64,000 nucleotides of DNA from Flavobacteriaceae bacterium (GCA_009886755.1 QXYU01000009.1:58182-122181); one strand, 5' to 3'; shown: positions 43,385 to 52,315, counted from the stretch's first letter. Notes: generated by a model not told the origin, from the sequence alone. A program made the numbers and translations.

Positions 43385-44650
43385 CTAATTGGCTTCACTT
43401 TTTTTAACTAGGTAAAAGCCCGTATTGATATCGTTAATAGCGATCAATCCACTTTCAAAATAAGGGTAGATACTCCATACACCCGCAAACTCTACATTAT
43501 TGTTTTTAGGATAGGTGTCAAAAAAACCTACTTCTTCCATTTCGCTGTTTTCGATATTTTCAACATCAATAACACGAAGCCCGCCAGTATAATTGGCTAA
43601 ATAATAATGACCTTCATGGTAATAACCGTTATGATCTATGGCATTCGTAGTTCCGCGATAAGCATGGTGTAGTGAGGGTTCGTCCAGATTGCTTACGTCA
43701 TATACAAGGGTTCGGGTACGACCGCCAAAATTAATTTCATCCACCTCATCTCCTAAAAATATGTAACGATGATCTTCCGATATCCAGTTTTGGTGGGCAT
43801 AAGCCGGATTGCTATATGAAATTTTCTTAATAAGCTTTGGCGCCTCTTTGTCCGTTACATCTAAAATGACCAAGTCAAAATAGTTTCCTCCATCACTATG
43901 GGAACCCATATAAATTTCTTTGCCAACATGATCCGTATCCGGGCCTTGGTACATGATAACCTGTGCGTCATGAGAATAGCGTCCGCCATCATAACCGCCT
44001 ACTTTTACAGGGTTTTTCGGATCTGACAAATCAAAGAAAATAGGACCTGCTTGATATAATTGAGATCCAACCACATAGGCAAAGCCGCTTTCTTCGTTAA
44101 TAGCAATATTATGAGCACTGCCGAAACTGGTGTTGTGTCCATCGGCAGTAAAGGTTTGTCCCTGCTCTGTAACATCTCGCAGTCGGGTAAGATCAAATAC
44201 CTGCATTCCATGCCCAGGAGCCTCACTTACAATATAGGCGTGATCACGATATACCTTAATATCTCTCCAAATACTGGGATCGGTAGCCGTTGGGAGTTTC
44301 CCCAGATTGATGGGTTTTTCAGGGGTACTAATATCCACAAAAGCGGTTCCGTTATCCAGACCTACCATCACATACTCCTTTCCCGTTAATGCGTCCGTCC
44401 AGCCCCAATTGTCATTGGCTTCTTTACTATCAAAAACGCTTAATCCGATATGAGCATACAAATCATAGCCCAGGCAGGGATAGTCCCCAGCAAATCCATT
44501 TTCACAAGGTGTAAAACCGATTGGTTCCTCAACCGTTGGCGATGTGGGTTCCTCAGAAACTGGAGGTGTAGGGTCGGGTCCATTGCTGTCCGGATTACAG
44601 GCAAAAAATAGCCCTAAAAAAAGGAGGGGGATTCCATGGAAATTTTTCAT
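43385..44650 (-). CDS. Choice-of-anchor B/LVIVD repeat lipoprotein
   Basis: The 421-residue protein has a lipoprotein signal (LFFACNPDS, lipid Cys near 18), a Pro/Glu-rich linker to about 50 and an LVIVD-type propeller. Its repeats are visible as TAFVDISTPEKPINLG, HGMQVFDLTRLRDV, PIFFDLSDPKNPVKVG, DLVILDVTDKEAPKL and TLVYDVSNLDEPSLH. Histidines are frequent (DHNGYYHEGHYY). Probably cell-surface. It is the first gene of a four-gene minus-strand operon that leads to the MbnP/MbnH-like pair. A perfect -7 box lies 33 nt upstream. Confidence 0.85.
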   Translation of the reverse strand: MKNFHGIPLLFLGLFFACNPDSNGPDPTPPVSEEPTSPTVEEPIGFTPCENGFAGDYPCLGYDLYAHIGLSVFDSKEANDNWGWTDALTGKEYVMVGLDNGTAFVDISTPEKPINLGKLPTATDPSIWRDIKVYRDHAYIVSEAPGHGMQVFDLTRLRDVTEQGQTFTADGHNTSFGSAHNIAINEESGFAYVVGSQLYQAGPIFFDLSDPKNPVKVGGYDGGRYSHDAQVIMYQGPDTDHVGKEIYMGSHSDGGNYFDLVILDVTDKEAPKLIKKISYSNPAYAHQNWISEDHRYIFLGDEVDEINFGGRTRTLVYDVSNLDEPSLHHAYRGTTNAIDHNGYYHEGHYYLANYTGGLRVIDVENIENSEMEEVGFFDTYPKNNNVEFAGVWSIYPYFESGLIAINDINTGFYLVKKSEAN

Positions 44651-44683
44651 TTCACTTGGGGTCTTTTATGTTGTTATGCCCTC

Positions 44684-44691
44684 AAAATTAT
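44684..44691 (-). promoter_or_regulatory. -7 promoter element of the MbnP/MbnH-like operon
   Basis: Minus-strand TAATTTTG matches TAnnTTTG exactly, 33 nt before the ATG of the first gene. The remaining bases up to thiL hold no gene; one short stem (AGCCT/AGGCT) lies at about 44787-44803. Confidence 0.5.
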
Positions 44692-44834
44692 CAAAAATTT
44701 AAACGCAACTGTGGACTCGTTTTTAGGGATTTGGGTTAAAGTAGTGTTAAAGGCTTTATTTACAACTCTATAAATGGTGTCTCTAAGCCTATTTTGAAGG
44801 CTAGAAGGGTCCTTTCTTTTAGAAGGCAAACGTG

Positions 44835-44842
44835 TATCTTTG
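44835..44842 (+). promoter_or_regulatory. -7 promoter element of thiL
   Basis: TATCTTTG matches TAnnTTTG exactly and ends 4 nt before the thiL ATG, predicting a leaderless or nearly leaderless mRNA. This leaves no room for a TPP riboswitch. Confidence 0.55.
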
Positions 44843-44846
44843 TACC

Positions 44847-45896
44847 ATGCTAGAAGACAAAAGCCCAGCGCGCACACCCTTAGATCAACTGGGGGAGTTC
44901 CTGTTAATCGAAAAATTGACCCACTCCTTTACACTTCAAAACACCAGTTCCGTTGTAGGAATTGGCGATGACGCAGCAGTTTGTGATTTTTCCGCAGGAC
45001 AAACCGTCTTAACCACAGACCTACTAGTGGAAGGAATTCACTTTGATTTGTCTTATATGCCTCTCAAGCATTTGGGCTACAAATCCGTGGTGGTCAATCT
45101 ATCCGATGTCTATGCCATGAATGCCAAACCCGCACAGATCACAGTTTCTTTGGCCGTTTCCAATCGATTTTCTTTAGAGGCCTTGGAAGAACTCTACGCA
45201 GGAATTCGTTTGGCTTGTCAAAACTACAAGGTGGATTTAGTCGGTGGAGATACCACCAGTTCCACCACAGGCCTTATTCTTTCAATTACGGCTACGGGAC
45301 AGGCAGCAGCAGAAAAAATTGTACGGCGCAATGGAGCTCAAGCCAATGACTTGCTAGTTGTCAGTGGAGATTTGGGAGGCGCCTATGCTGGCTTACAAAT
45401 TTTGGAGCGCGAAAAAGCAGTCTTTAAGGCCAACCCTCAGTCCCAGCCAGACTTGACGCCCTATTCCTATAGCATCGAACGGCAACTAAAACCCGAAGCA
45501 CGAAAAGATGTTTTTGAATTGTTGGACGAATGGGACTTGGTTCCAAATGCCATGATGGATATCAGTGATGGCTTGTCTTCTGAAATTTTACACCTCTGCA
45601 AGCAGGGCCAACTCGGCTGTCATTTGTATGAAGAAAAGCTCCCAATAGATCCGGAGGTTGTTTCTATTTGTGAAGAATTTAAAATCAACAGCAGCACTGC
45701 TGTATTGAATGGTGGAGAAGATTATGAATTGTTGATGGCCGTTCCGCAGTCGGCTTTTGAGAAAGTCAAAAATCATCCTTGGCTAAGCATTATTGGGCAC
45801 TTTACCGACAAACAAGAAGAAGCCTATTTGATCAACGGTCTGGAACAAGCCATTCCTCTTGAAGCCCAGGGGTGGCAAGCTTTTCCTGAGGACTAG
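44847..45896 (+). CDS. thiL: Thiamine-monophosphate kinase
   Basis: The 349-residue protein has the ThiL/PurM-type motifs: GIGDDAAV in the N-terminal domain, TTDLLVEGIHFDLSY, GYKSVVVNLSDVYAM and DLVGGDTTSS, then PNAMMDISDGLSSE and LNGGEDYELL. It phosphorylates thiamine monophosphate to the active diphosphate with ATP in the cytoplasm. I chose the ATG at 44847 over a GTG at 44832, because the -7 box sits between them. The stop overlaps the convergent zupT stop in CTAG. Confidence 0.95.
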   Translation: MLEDKSPARTPLDQLGEFLLIEKLTHSFTLQNTSSVVGIGDDAAVCDFSAGQTVLTTDLLVEGIHFDLSYMPLKHLGYKSVVVNLSDVYAMNAKPAQITVSLAVSNRFSLEALEELYAGIRLACQNYKVDLVGGDTTSSTTGLILSITATGQAAAEKIVRRNGAQANDLLVVSGDLGGAYAGLQILEREKAVFKANPQSQPDLTPYSYSIERQLKPEARKDVFELLDEWDLVPNAMMDISDGLSSEILHLCKQGQLGCHLYEEKLPIDPEVVSICEEFKINSSTAVLNGGEDYELLMAVPQSAFEKVKNHPWLSIIGHFTDKQEEAYLINGLEQAIPLEAQGWQAFPED

Positions 45897-46708
45897 CCTA
45901 GGGCTACATCCAACGTCATCATCACCACAAAACCGCCTATAAATCCGAGTGTGGCAATGTCTGTGTATTTATCCAACTGGGTTTCAGGGATTACCTCCTC
46001 CACCACCACAAAAATCATAGCCCCTGCTGCAAAAGCCAAAGCATAGGGAAGAATGGGAATAAAAAAGGTGACCGCAACAGCTCCTATCACTGCTGCAATA
46101 GGTTCTACAATTGCAGAAAGTTGACCATACCAAAAACTTTTGAAGCGGCTCAACCCCTGACGGCGAAGCGGCATTGATACGGCAATTCCCTCGGGGAAGT
46201 TTTGAATTCCGATTCCTAGGGCAAGGATTACAGCCCCAGAAATAGAAGCCTCAGGGATGCCCGCAGCGACTCCACCAAAGAGAACGCCCACCGCCAATCC
46301 TTCGGGGATATTGTGCAATGTGATGGCCAAAACCAGCAAAGTAGTTCGATGCCAAGGTGTTTTGATTCCTTCACTTTCCTTGAAATTGATATGGATATGC
46401 GGCAGTACCTTGTCTAAGCCAAAAATGAAAAGGGCACCAAGAGTAAATCCAACGGCTGCTGGAATTACTTTTACAAAACCTTCGCCAGGACTCATCTCAA
46501 TTCCTGGTGCTAACAAGCTCCAAAAGCTAGCCGCTACCATTACACCGCCCGTAAATCCCAACATTCCGTCCAATACCGCTCGATTCATCTTCCCAAAGAA
46601 AAAAACAAAAGACGCCCCAAAGGCAGTCAGTCCCCAAGTAAAAAGGGTGGCGTAGAAAGCTCCTAGAATGGGTGGCGTGCTACGAAAAAATTCAATTATA
46701 GAATCCAA
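45893..46708 (-). CDS. zupT: ZIP family metal transporter (ZupT-like)
   Basis: The 271-residue inner-membrane protein has about eight hydrophobic helices. Key ZIP residues lie in ITLHNIPEGLAVGV and GIGIQNFPEGIAVSMPL, two His/Glu-bearing helices that bind the transported divalent metal (zinc, iron or manganese). No in-frame ATG lies near the first helix. A TTG at 46708 gives the full first helix and is preceded at 17 nt by a perfect -7 box, so a TTG start is likely. It is divergent from crtY. Confidence 0.87.
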   Translation of the reverse strand: MDSIIEFFRSTPPILGAFYATLFTWGLTAFGASFVFFFGKMNRAVLDGMLGFTGGVMVAASFWSLLAPGIEMSPGEGFVKVIPAAVGFTLGALFIFGLDKVLPHIHINFKESEGIKTPWHRTTLLVLAITLHNIPEGLAVGVLFGGVAAGIPEASISGAVILALGIGIQNFPEGIAVSMPLRRQGLSRFKSFWYGQLSAIVEPIAAVIGAVAVTFFIPILPYALAFAAGAMIFVVVEEVIPETQLDKYTDIATLGFIGGFVVMMTLDVALG

Positions 46709-46725
46709 GGTGTGATCATTTGCGG

Positions 46726-46733
46726 CAAATTTA
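46726..46733 (-). promoter_or_regulatory. -7 promoter element of zupT
   Basis: Minus-strand TAAATTTG matches TAnnTTTG exactly, 17 nt before the TTG start. It shares the 74-nt intergenic region with the crtY promoter. Confidence 0.5.
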
Positions 46734-46764
46734 ATAAATGCGTTCTGATTTCGGGCTATTTCGC

Positions 46765-46772
46765 TATTTTTG
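46765..46772 (+). promoter_or_regulatory. -7 promoter element of crtY
   Basis: TATTTTTG matches TAnnTTTG exactly and ends 10 nt before the crtY ATG. Confidence 0.5.
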
Positions 46773-46782
46773 AGGGACAGCT

Positions 46783-47928
46783 ATGAAAAAAGATACCTAT
46801 GATATAGTCATCTGCGGAAGCGGAGCTGCTGGATTGCTTTTGGCTTTACGGTTACATCAAAACCCTTTTTTCAAAGACCATTCCGTGCTCCTTGTTGATG
46901 CTGCCATCAAAAATACCAACGACCGAACTTGGTGCTTTTGGGAACAACAACAGGGATCTTTGGAAGAAATCGTCCATCACCGATGGGAACACGGTTTGTT
47001 CAAATCTCAAAATTTCACCCAAAACCTCCACCTGAATCCTTATGCCTATAAGATGATTCGAGGGATTGATTTTTACAATCATATCCTTCCCCAGCTAGAG
47101 GCCAATCCACAATTTGACTTTCTCCATGCCAAAGTAAATTCATTGGAAAATCAAGATACGCGAACCGCCGTGCACACGGATCGGGGTACTTTTGTTGCAG
47201 CACAGGTTTTTTCGAGTATCTACCGACCGGAATGGGTGGCTAAACAGCGAAAATACCCTGTCTTACAGCAACACTTTGTGGGATGGATTGTCGAAACAGA
47301 AAATCCGTGCTTTACACCTGAACAGATTACGTTTATGGATTTTGACATTCCCAATAGTAATGCTACCCGCTTTATGTATGTATTGCCCTTTACCCCTACC
47401 AAAGCACTATTGGAAGATACTTTTTTTTCTGCCGATCTGCTCCCCAAAGCAGTATATGAAAAAGCTCTTACGACCTATTTGGAGAAAATTGGTGCTGGAT
47501 CTTTTAGCATTTTAGAAAGAGAGCAAGGAAGCATTCCGATGACGGCCTATCCCTTTCATAAACACAACACTCCTTCCTTATTGCACATTGGAACGGCAGG
47601 AGGCTGGACTAAAGCAAGTACGGGCTACACATTTCAAAACACGCTGGAACAAACCGAACGATTGGTCGCTTTTTTACAAACCAAAAAACCCTTAAGCACC
47701 TTTTATAAACATTCTAAATTTGCTTTTTACGACCTTCTATTCTTAGATGTTTTAGCCCGTCATAATGCCCGAGGAAGCGAACTTTTTCAATTGATGTTTC
47801 AGAAAAATTCGGTGCAACGTATTTTCAAATTTCTGAGCAATAAAACCCATTTTTGGGAAGATCTTATGATTATGCGGTCTTTCCCCATCCGCTGGTTTGT
47901 CCACGCCTTGTGGAAACGCCTTTTCTAA
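46783..47928 (+). CDS. crtY: Lycopene beta-cyclase
   Basis: The 381-residue flavoprotein-like enzyme opens with the dinucleotide-binding DIVICGSGAAGLLLALRL and the cyclase motif NDRTWCFWEQQ. It also has the family block IPMTAYPF and a later GTAGGWTKASTGYTF. It closes both ends of lycopene to form beta-carotene at the membrane, the base for zeaxanthin-type pigments common in marine flavobacteria. Its stop overlaps the convergent polyprenyl synthase stop (CTAA). No other carotenoid gene is in the window. Confidence 0.93.
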   Translation: MKKDTYDIVICGSGAAGLLLALRLHQNPFFKDHSVLLVDAAIKNTNDRTWCFWEQQQGSLEEIVHHRWEHGLFKSQNFTQNLHLNPYAYKMIRGIDFYNHILPQLEANPQFDFLHAKVNSLENQDTRTAVHTDRGTFVAAQVFSSIYRPEWVAKQRKYPVLQQHFVGWIVETENPCFTPEQITFMDFDIPNSNATRFMYVLPFTPTKALLEDTFFSADLLPKAVYEKALTTYLEKIGAGSFSILEREQGSIPMTAYPFHKHNTPSLLHIGTAGGWTKASTGYTFQNTLEQTERLVAFLQTKKPLSTFYKHSKFAFYDLLFLDVLARHNARGSELFQLMFQKNSVQRIFKFLSNKTHFWEDLMIMRSFPIRWFVHALWKRLF

Positions 47929-48899
47929 ACGTCTCGTTGGATCAAATAATAAGCTAAATCAGTAAACAATTCCTCATGAGCTTCTGAAAGATGTAACCCC
48001 TTCAAGGCTTTAAAAGCTCTTGCCAGGTACACTTCCATCTCAGCCTTAATAGCATTCGGAGCCGCTGCCTGATCAAATAAGTCTTTTACAGCATTTACTT
48101 TGGCAGCTGTATCCTTTGGGTGGCTTGTAAAATAGGCTACTAGAGCTTCCTGTTGCGCGCCTTGAAGATGCTCTAATGCATGGAGAAAGAGATAAGTTTT
48201 TTTGTTTTCAATAATATCCCCTCCGACTTGTTTTCCAAAAGTTTCTGGATTGCCAAAAGCGTCTAGATAATCATCTTGAAGTTGAAAGGCGATCCCTAGA
48301 TTTTCCCCAAAATCAAAAAATAATTGGCTTTTGGCCAAAGACAAACCCCCGGCAATAGCACCCATCTTCAGACTTGACCCAAGTAAAACAGCCGTCTTTT
48401 TCCGAATCATTTCAATATAATCAGGCAGTAATACGATTTCCTGCTTGGGAAAATTCATGTCCATTTGCTGCCCCTCACAAACCCATCGCGCCGTTTCACT
48501 AAACGTTTTTGTCAATTGTTTAAATACCTCTCCTTCGTAGGCTTCCAAATACTGATAGGCACAAACCAAAAGCACATCCCCGGACAGTATTCCAGTATTT
48601 GCATCCCATTTTTCGTGAACGGTAGCCTGCCCGCGTCGCAAAGGAGCGTCATCCATAATGTCATCATGAATCAGACTGAAATTGTGAAAAGCTTCTACCG
48701 CAAGAGCTACCGGAAGTGCTTTTTCAGACTCTTGACCACTGGCCTCGCAGGCCCAAAGTGCTAAAAGCGGGCGGATGCGTTTACCGCCTAATTCCATAAT
48801 ATACCGCAGCGGTTCATAGAGCTGATTCGGCTTTTCTTGTGGCAATTCTTTGGCCATATAGGCTAAAAACAAGGATTGAGAGGTCTTTAATACATTCAT
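47925..48899 (-). CDS. Polyprenyl diphosphate synthase (likely geranylgeranyl/farnesyl type)
   Basis: The 324-residue protein starts MNVLKTSQSLFLAYM and has the first Asp-rich motif DDIMDD around 79-84 (LIHDDIMDDAPLRRG) and the second QLQDDYLDAFG near 205. It joins isopentenyl diphosphate units to an allylic primer in the cytoplasm. Its place beside crtY suggests geranylgeranyl diphosphate for carotenoids, though chain length cannot be read with certainty. I prefer the ATG at 48899 to a TTG at 48908; a perfect -7 box ends 6 nt before it. Confidence 0.9.
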   Translation of the reverse strand: MNVLKTSQSLFLAYMAKELPQEKPNQLYEPLRYIMELGGKRIRPLLALWACEASGQESEKALPVALAVEAFHNFSLIHDDIMDDAPLRRGQATVHEKWDANTGILSGDVLLVCAYQYLEAYEGEVFKQLTKTFSETARWVCEGQQMDMNFPKQEIVLLPDYIEMIRKKTAVLLGSSLKMGAIAGGLSLAKSQLFFDFGENLGIAFQLQDDYLDAFGNPETFGKQVGGDIIENKKTYLFLHALEHLQGAQQEALVAYFTSHPKDTAAKVNAVKDLFDQAAAPNAIKAEMEVYLARAFKALKGLHLSEAHEELFTDLAYYLIQRDV

Positions 48900-48905
48900 A
48901 CCATT

Positions 48906-48913
48906 CAAAAATA
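48906..48913 (-). promoter_or_regulatory. -7 promoter element of the polyprenyl synthase gene
   Basis: Minus-strand TATTTTTG matches TAnnTTTG exactly and ends 6 nt before the ATG at 48899. The rest of the gap up to 49130 holds no gene; a weak stem AGCCT/AGGCT followed by a T-run lies at 49043-49070. Confidence 0.5.
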
Positions 48914-49130
48914 CGACAATTCCAAAGAGGTGTAAAACCCTTTAGCATTATCAAAGTAGATGTTCTCCTGAATTTATTTATCCTCAATTCCGTTCAGAAT
49001 TTCACAGTCTCCTAAATGCAAGGAAATGGTGGTGCTAAAACAAGCCTGACTCCTGAAAGGCTGCTTTTTTCATGACAATAAAGGCATCAAAAAAATGTTG
49101 CTATCCTCTGACCTTTAGCTGAAAAAACCT

Positions 49131-49171
49131 TGGAAACTATTTTGGTATTTCTAGTTTCCATATTATTTTAG
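49131..49171 (+). promoter_or_regulatory. Promoter and overlapping operator of the tetR-tolC-hlyD-acrB operon
   Basis: TGGAAACTA (49131-49139) and TAGTTTCCA (49152-49160) form a perfect inverted repeat with a 12-nt spacer. A TTTG (49141-49144) lies between the arms, and exactly 19 nt later comes TATTTTAG (49164-49171), one base off TAnnTTTG. This is the Bacteroidota promoter spacing. A TetR dimer on the repeat would cover the -33 element and block the operon. The ATG is 13 nt further on. Confidence 0.65.
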
Positions 49172-49184
49172 CGAGCACAATGCC

Positions 49185-49790
49185 ATGAAAAACAAAATCC
49201 TCAAAACGTCGCTGAACGAGTTCATCCAATTTGGTTTCAAGAGTGTTACCATGGACGATATTGCACGCCAACTTGCGATTTCCAAAAAGACAATCTATGA
49301 GCATTTTGCCAACAAGACAGAATTGATAGATGCCTGTGTAGACTTTGTATTTAAGCAGCTGACCGATCGAATTAACAGCATTCAAAAAAATGAAGCCAAT
49401 CCCATCGAGGGGATTTTTGAAGTCAAAAAGCTGGCCTTAGAACACATCTCTAACAGCAGCCGTTCCCCAGAATACCAATTGCAGAAATACTATCCTGAGA
49501 TTTATGCCGATTTGAAAAAAAGGGAGCTCAAAACAATGGGAAAAGGCTTTAAAGAGAGCCTTAAACGCGGTATTGAAATGGGCTTATTCCGTTCGTCAAT
49601 TGATATTGAATTCATCACCCGCCTTTATTTTAATGGATTCCGGGGTTTGTGTAATCCGGAACTCTTCCCAGATTCCGACTACAAACCCAACGAACTCCTC
49701 GAAAAATACTATGATTACCACCTTCGGGCCATTGCAACTTCCAAAGGAGTGGCCTTATTAGAACAGTACAATACCGAAAAGAAACTATGA
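49185..49790 (+). CDS. TetR/AcrR family transcriptional regulator
   Basis: The 201-residue protein has the N-terminal helix-turn-helix VTMDDIARQLAISKKTIYEHF (about 21-41) and a helical ligand domain. It is first in an operon with three efflux genes, overlapping tolC by 4 nt. It most likely represses this operon through the inverted repeat at 49131-49160 and is released by a toxic ligand. Ligand unknown. Confidence 0.9.
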   Translation: MKNKILKTSLNEFIQFGFKSVTMDDIARQLAISKKTIYEHFANKTELIDACVDFVFKQLTDRINSIQKNEANPIEGIFEVKKLALEHISNSSRSPEYQLQKYYPEIYADLKKRELKTMGKGFKESLKRGIEMGLFRSSIDIEFITRLYFNGFRGLCNPELFPDSDYKPNELLEKYYDYHLRAIATSKGVALLEQYNTEKKL

Positions 49791-51124
49791 TAAAACGGAT
49801 TTTCTATTTTTCACTTTTACTATCAGTAGGACTCCAAGCTCAGCAACAAGCCACAGTTCTTGATTTGCAAGGAGCTATAGAATATGGAATGGCCAATAAC
49901 CCTTCCATGCAAAATGCAAGCCTCGAAATTCAAAAAGCCTACAAGGAACGCTGGGCTACTATTGCGATTGGACTCCCACAAATTAGTGCTTCGGGAAGCT
50001 ACCAGAACTTTTTAGAATTACCCGTTTCTTTGATTCCCGCCCAGTTTTTTGGAGGACAAGAAGGCGAATTTGCAGAGGTACAGTTCGGAACCACCCAAAA
50101 TATGGTGGGAAGTGTTCAACTCAATCAATTGCTCTTTGACGGCTCTTATATCGTGGGCGTGCAAGCCTCCAAAATTTTCTTGCAAATCTCAGAAATCGGC
50201 TATGAAAAAGCCGGCTTGGAAGTTCGCAAAGCCATTGTAGATGCCTATGGAACGGTATTGTTGGCACGCGAAAACGCAGCCATCCTTGCCAAAAACAAAG
50301 CCAATCTGGAACAAACCCTGGAGGAAACAAAAAAGATTGTTGCCAATGGCTTTGCCGAAGAAGAAAACGCAGAACAACTAGCTCTTACCCTTTCACGAAT
50401 TGACACCCAACTCAAATACGCCAACAATCTAAAAATCATTACACTTGACATGCTTAAGTGGATTCTTGGAATGCCGGAAGCAGAAAATCTTGTTTTGGAA
50501 CAATCCTTGGAAGAATTGGTTGCCTTAAAAATACTGGAAACCATGGGTCCCAATGAAATAGACATCGAAAACAATGTCGATTTGAAATTTGCTCAAAACG
50601 ATCGTACGTCTGAAACTTTGCTTTATCGTTATGAGAAGTCAAAAGCGCTTCCGCGATTATCGGCTTTTCTGAATGGTACTTACACGGGGAATAGTAATGA
50701 ATTCAGTTTTACCGATTCCAACCAAAAATGGTTTGGTTCTTCTCTATTAGGACTCAATTTACAAGTGCCTATTTTCAGTTCCCTCATGCGGTCGGCTAAA
50801 ACCCAAAAAGCCAAACTGGCCGTGGAACAAGCCGAAATTCGCGTATCGGATACCCGTAATCGCCTTATGATTGAATTGGAAATGGCCCTCAATGATCTGA
50901 ATCTAGCCTTAAAAACCTATGCCACCTCCAAAGAGGATTTAGCACTGGCCGAACGTATTGAACAGAAAAATAAAATCAAATTTTTAGAAGGGATCAGCAG
51001 TAGCTTTGAACTTCGACAAGCGCAGCAACAGTTGTACAGTATCCAAAATCAATACCTGCAATCTATGAAAGCGGTTATTGATGCCAAGACCAAACTCGAA
51101 ACCCTCACCAATACTCCGAAATAA
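49787..51124 (+). CDS. TolC-like outer membrane efflux channel
   Basis: The 445-residue protein has a signal peptide (MIKRIFYFSLLLSVGLQAQQ) and two structural repeats of long coiled helices (KAYKERWATIAIGLPQISAS; then KSKALPRLSAFLNG), as in TolC/OprM proteins. Trimers form the exit duct through the outer membrane. Its ATG overlaps the tetR stop. It is followed by the periplasmic adaptor and the inner-membrane pump, completing a three-part system. Confidence 0.9.
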   Translation: MIKRIFYFSLLLSVGLQAQQQATVLDLQGAIEYGMANNPSMQNASLEIQKAYKERWATIAIGLPQISASGSYQNFLELPVSLIPAQFFGGQEGEFAEVQFGTTQNMVGSVQLNQLLFDGSYIVGVQASKIFLQISEIGYEKAGLEVRKAIVDAYGTVLLARENAAILAKNKANLEQTLEETKKIVANGFAEEENAEQLALTLSRIDTQLKYANNLKIITLDMLKWILGMPEAENLVLEQSLEELVALKILETMGPNEIDIENNVDLKFAQNDRTSETLLYRYEKSKALPRLSAFLNGTYTGNSNEFSFTDSNQKWFGSSLLGLNLQVPIFSSLMRSAKTQKAKLAVEQAEIRVSDTRNRLMIELEMALNDLNLALKTYATSKEDLALAERIEQKNKIKFLEGISSSFELRQAQQQLYSIQNQYLQSMKAVIDAKTKLETLTNTPK

Positions 51125-51131
51125 AAATGCC

Positions 51132-52301
51132 ATGAAAAAATATCTCTTTCTATTCAGTCTTATGCTACTCACCCAATGTGGTGGAGAAGCTCCTGTTAAT
51201 ATTGACGAACTGATCACCAATGGCTCTTTAGCCGATATTCAAAACCTGAAAACGCAAAAGCAAAAAGAGCTCAATAGTCTCAAACAAGACATTGACCAGC
51301 TTGATGCGGCGATCCGAAGTCAAAACTCAGAAAAGAAATTACTCTTAGGCACGGATATTTTGATTACTCCTCAAGAATTCAAACATTACGTAAGCTTCCA
51401 AGGAACAATTGACACCGATCAAAATCTAGTCTTATATCCCGAGCTACCCGGTCTTTTAAAAGCCATTTACGTAAAAGAAGGACAACGAGTAAAAAAAGGG
51501 ACACTTTTGGTTCGACTCAGTGATGGTGGGATGCAAGATCAATTGGAGCAACTACGCTTGCAATTGGAATTGGCCAAAACCACCTATGAACGTCAAGGGA
51601 AACTTTGGGATCAAAAGATCGGTTCGGAAATTCAATACCTACAAGCAAAAACGGCTTACAAAACACTTCAAAAAAGCGTTTCCCAAATGCAAGATCAGGT
51701 CGCCAAAACTCAAATCCGCGCTCCTTTTGATGGGATTGTAGATCATATTATTGCCGACAAAGGAGCCAACCTCGCCCCCGGAGCCACTCCTATTTTACGT
51801 TTTGTTAATCTTGATAGAATGCAAGTAGCTGGTGAAATTCCAGAAAAACACCTTCCCAACATTCAAAAGAATTCCCAAGCCAAAGTCGATGTCCCCGTTC
51901 TAGGAAAACAATGGGTTTCTAAAGTATCACTCGTAGGGAACTATATCAACCCTAACAACCGTTCTTTCCGTGTTGAAATTGATTTGGACAACAAAGAAGG
52001 AAATTTGAAACCTAATATGACCGCTCAGGTATTGCTCAATGACTATATGAATCCTGAGGCCTTATTGGTTCCGTTAAAGAATATTTTAAAGAATCAAGAC
52101 GGAAGAAGTTATGTTTTTGTATTGGAACCTATTGCCGATGAAAAAGACACCTACAAAGCCGTTAAAACGTTTATTGAAACCGGAGCTGAGGCAAATAACA
52201 AATTAGAAATCATTAACGGGCTCAAGGCTGGCGATCGTATCCTTCAAGAAGGGGTTCGCCTTGCCAAAGACCAGCAATTGATCAAAATCATTAACTCCTA
52301 G
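51132..52301 (+). CDS. RND efflux periplasmic adaptor subunit (HlyD/MFP), lipoprotein
   Basis: The 389-residue protein has a lipoprotein signal (LMLLTQCGGEA, lipid Cys 16), an N-terminal coiled coil (about 33-60) ahead of the usual domains, a lipoyl-like domain (GLLKAIYVKEGQRVKKGTLL and AKTQIRAPFDGIVDHI) split by the hairpin, and a beta-barrel with GNYINPNNRSFRVEIDL. I chose the ATG at 51132 for the signal peptide. It joins the TolC-like channel and the AcrB-like pump. Confidence 0.9.
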   Translation: MKKYLFLFSLMLLTQCGGEAPVNIDELITNGSLADIQNLKTQKQKELNSLKQDIDQLDAAIRSQNSEKKLLLGTDILITPQEFKHYVSFQGTIDTDQNLVLYPELPGLLKAIYVKEGQRVKKGTLLVRLSDGGMQDQLEQLRLQLELAKTTYERQGKLWDQKIGSEIQYLQAKTAYKTLQKSVSQMQDQVAKTQIRAPFDGIVDHIIADKGANLAPGATPILRFVNLDRMQVAGEIPEKHLPNIQKNSQAKVDVPVLGKQWVSKVSLVGNYINPNNRSFRVEIDLDNKEGNLKPNMTAQVLLNDYMNPEALLVPLKNILKNQDGRSYVFVLEPIADEKDTYKAVKTFIETGAEANNKLEIINGLKAGDRILQEGVRLAKDQQLIKIINS

Positions 52302-52315
52302 GGAGGTATACGCAC

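Noticed and set aside
44651..44846. Possible TPP riboswitch upstream of thiL
   Set aside because: The -7 box ends 4 nt before the start codon, so there is almost no leader, and no conserved TPP-aptamer core was seen.
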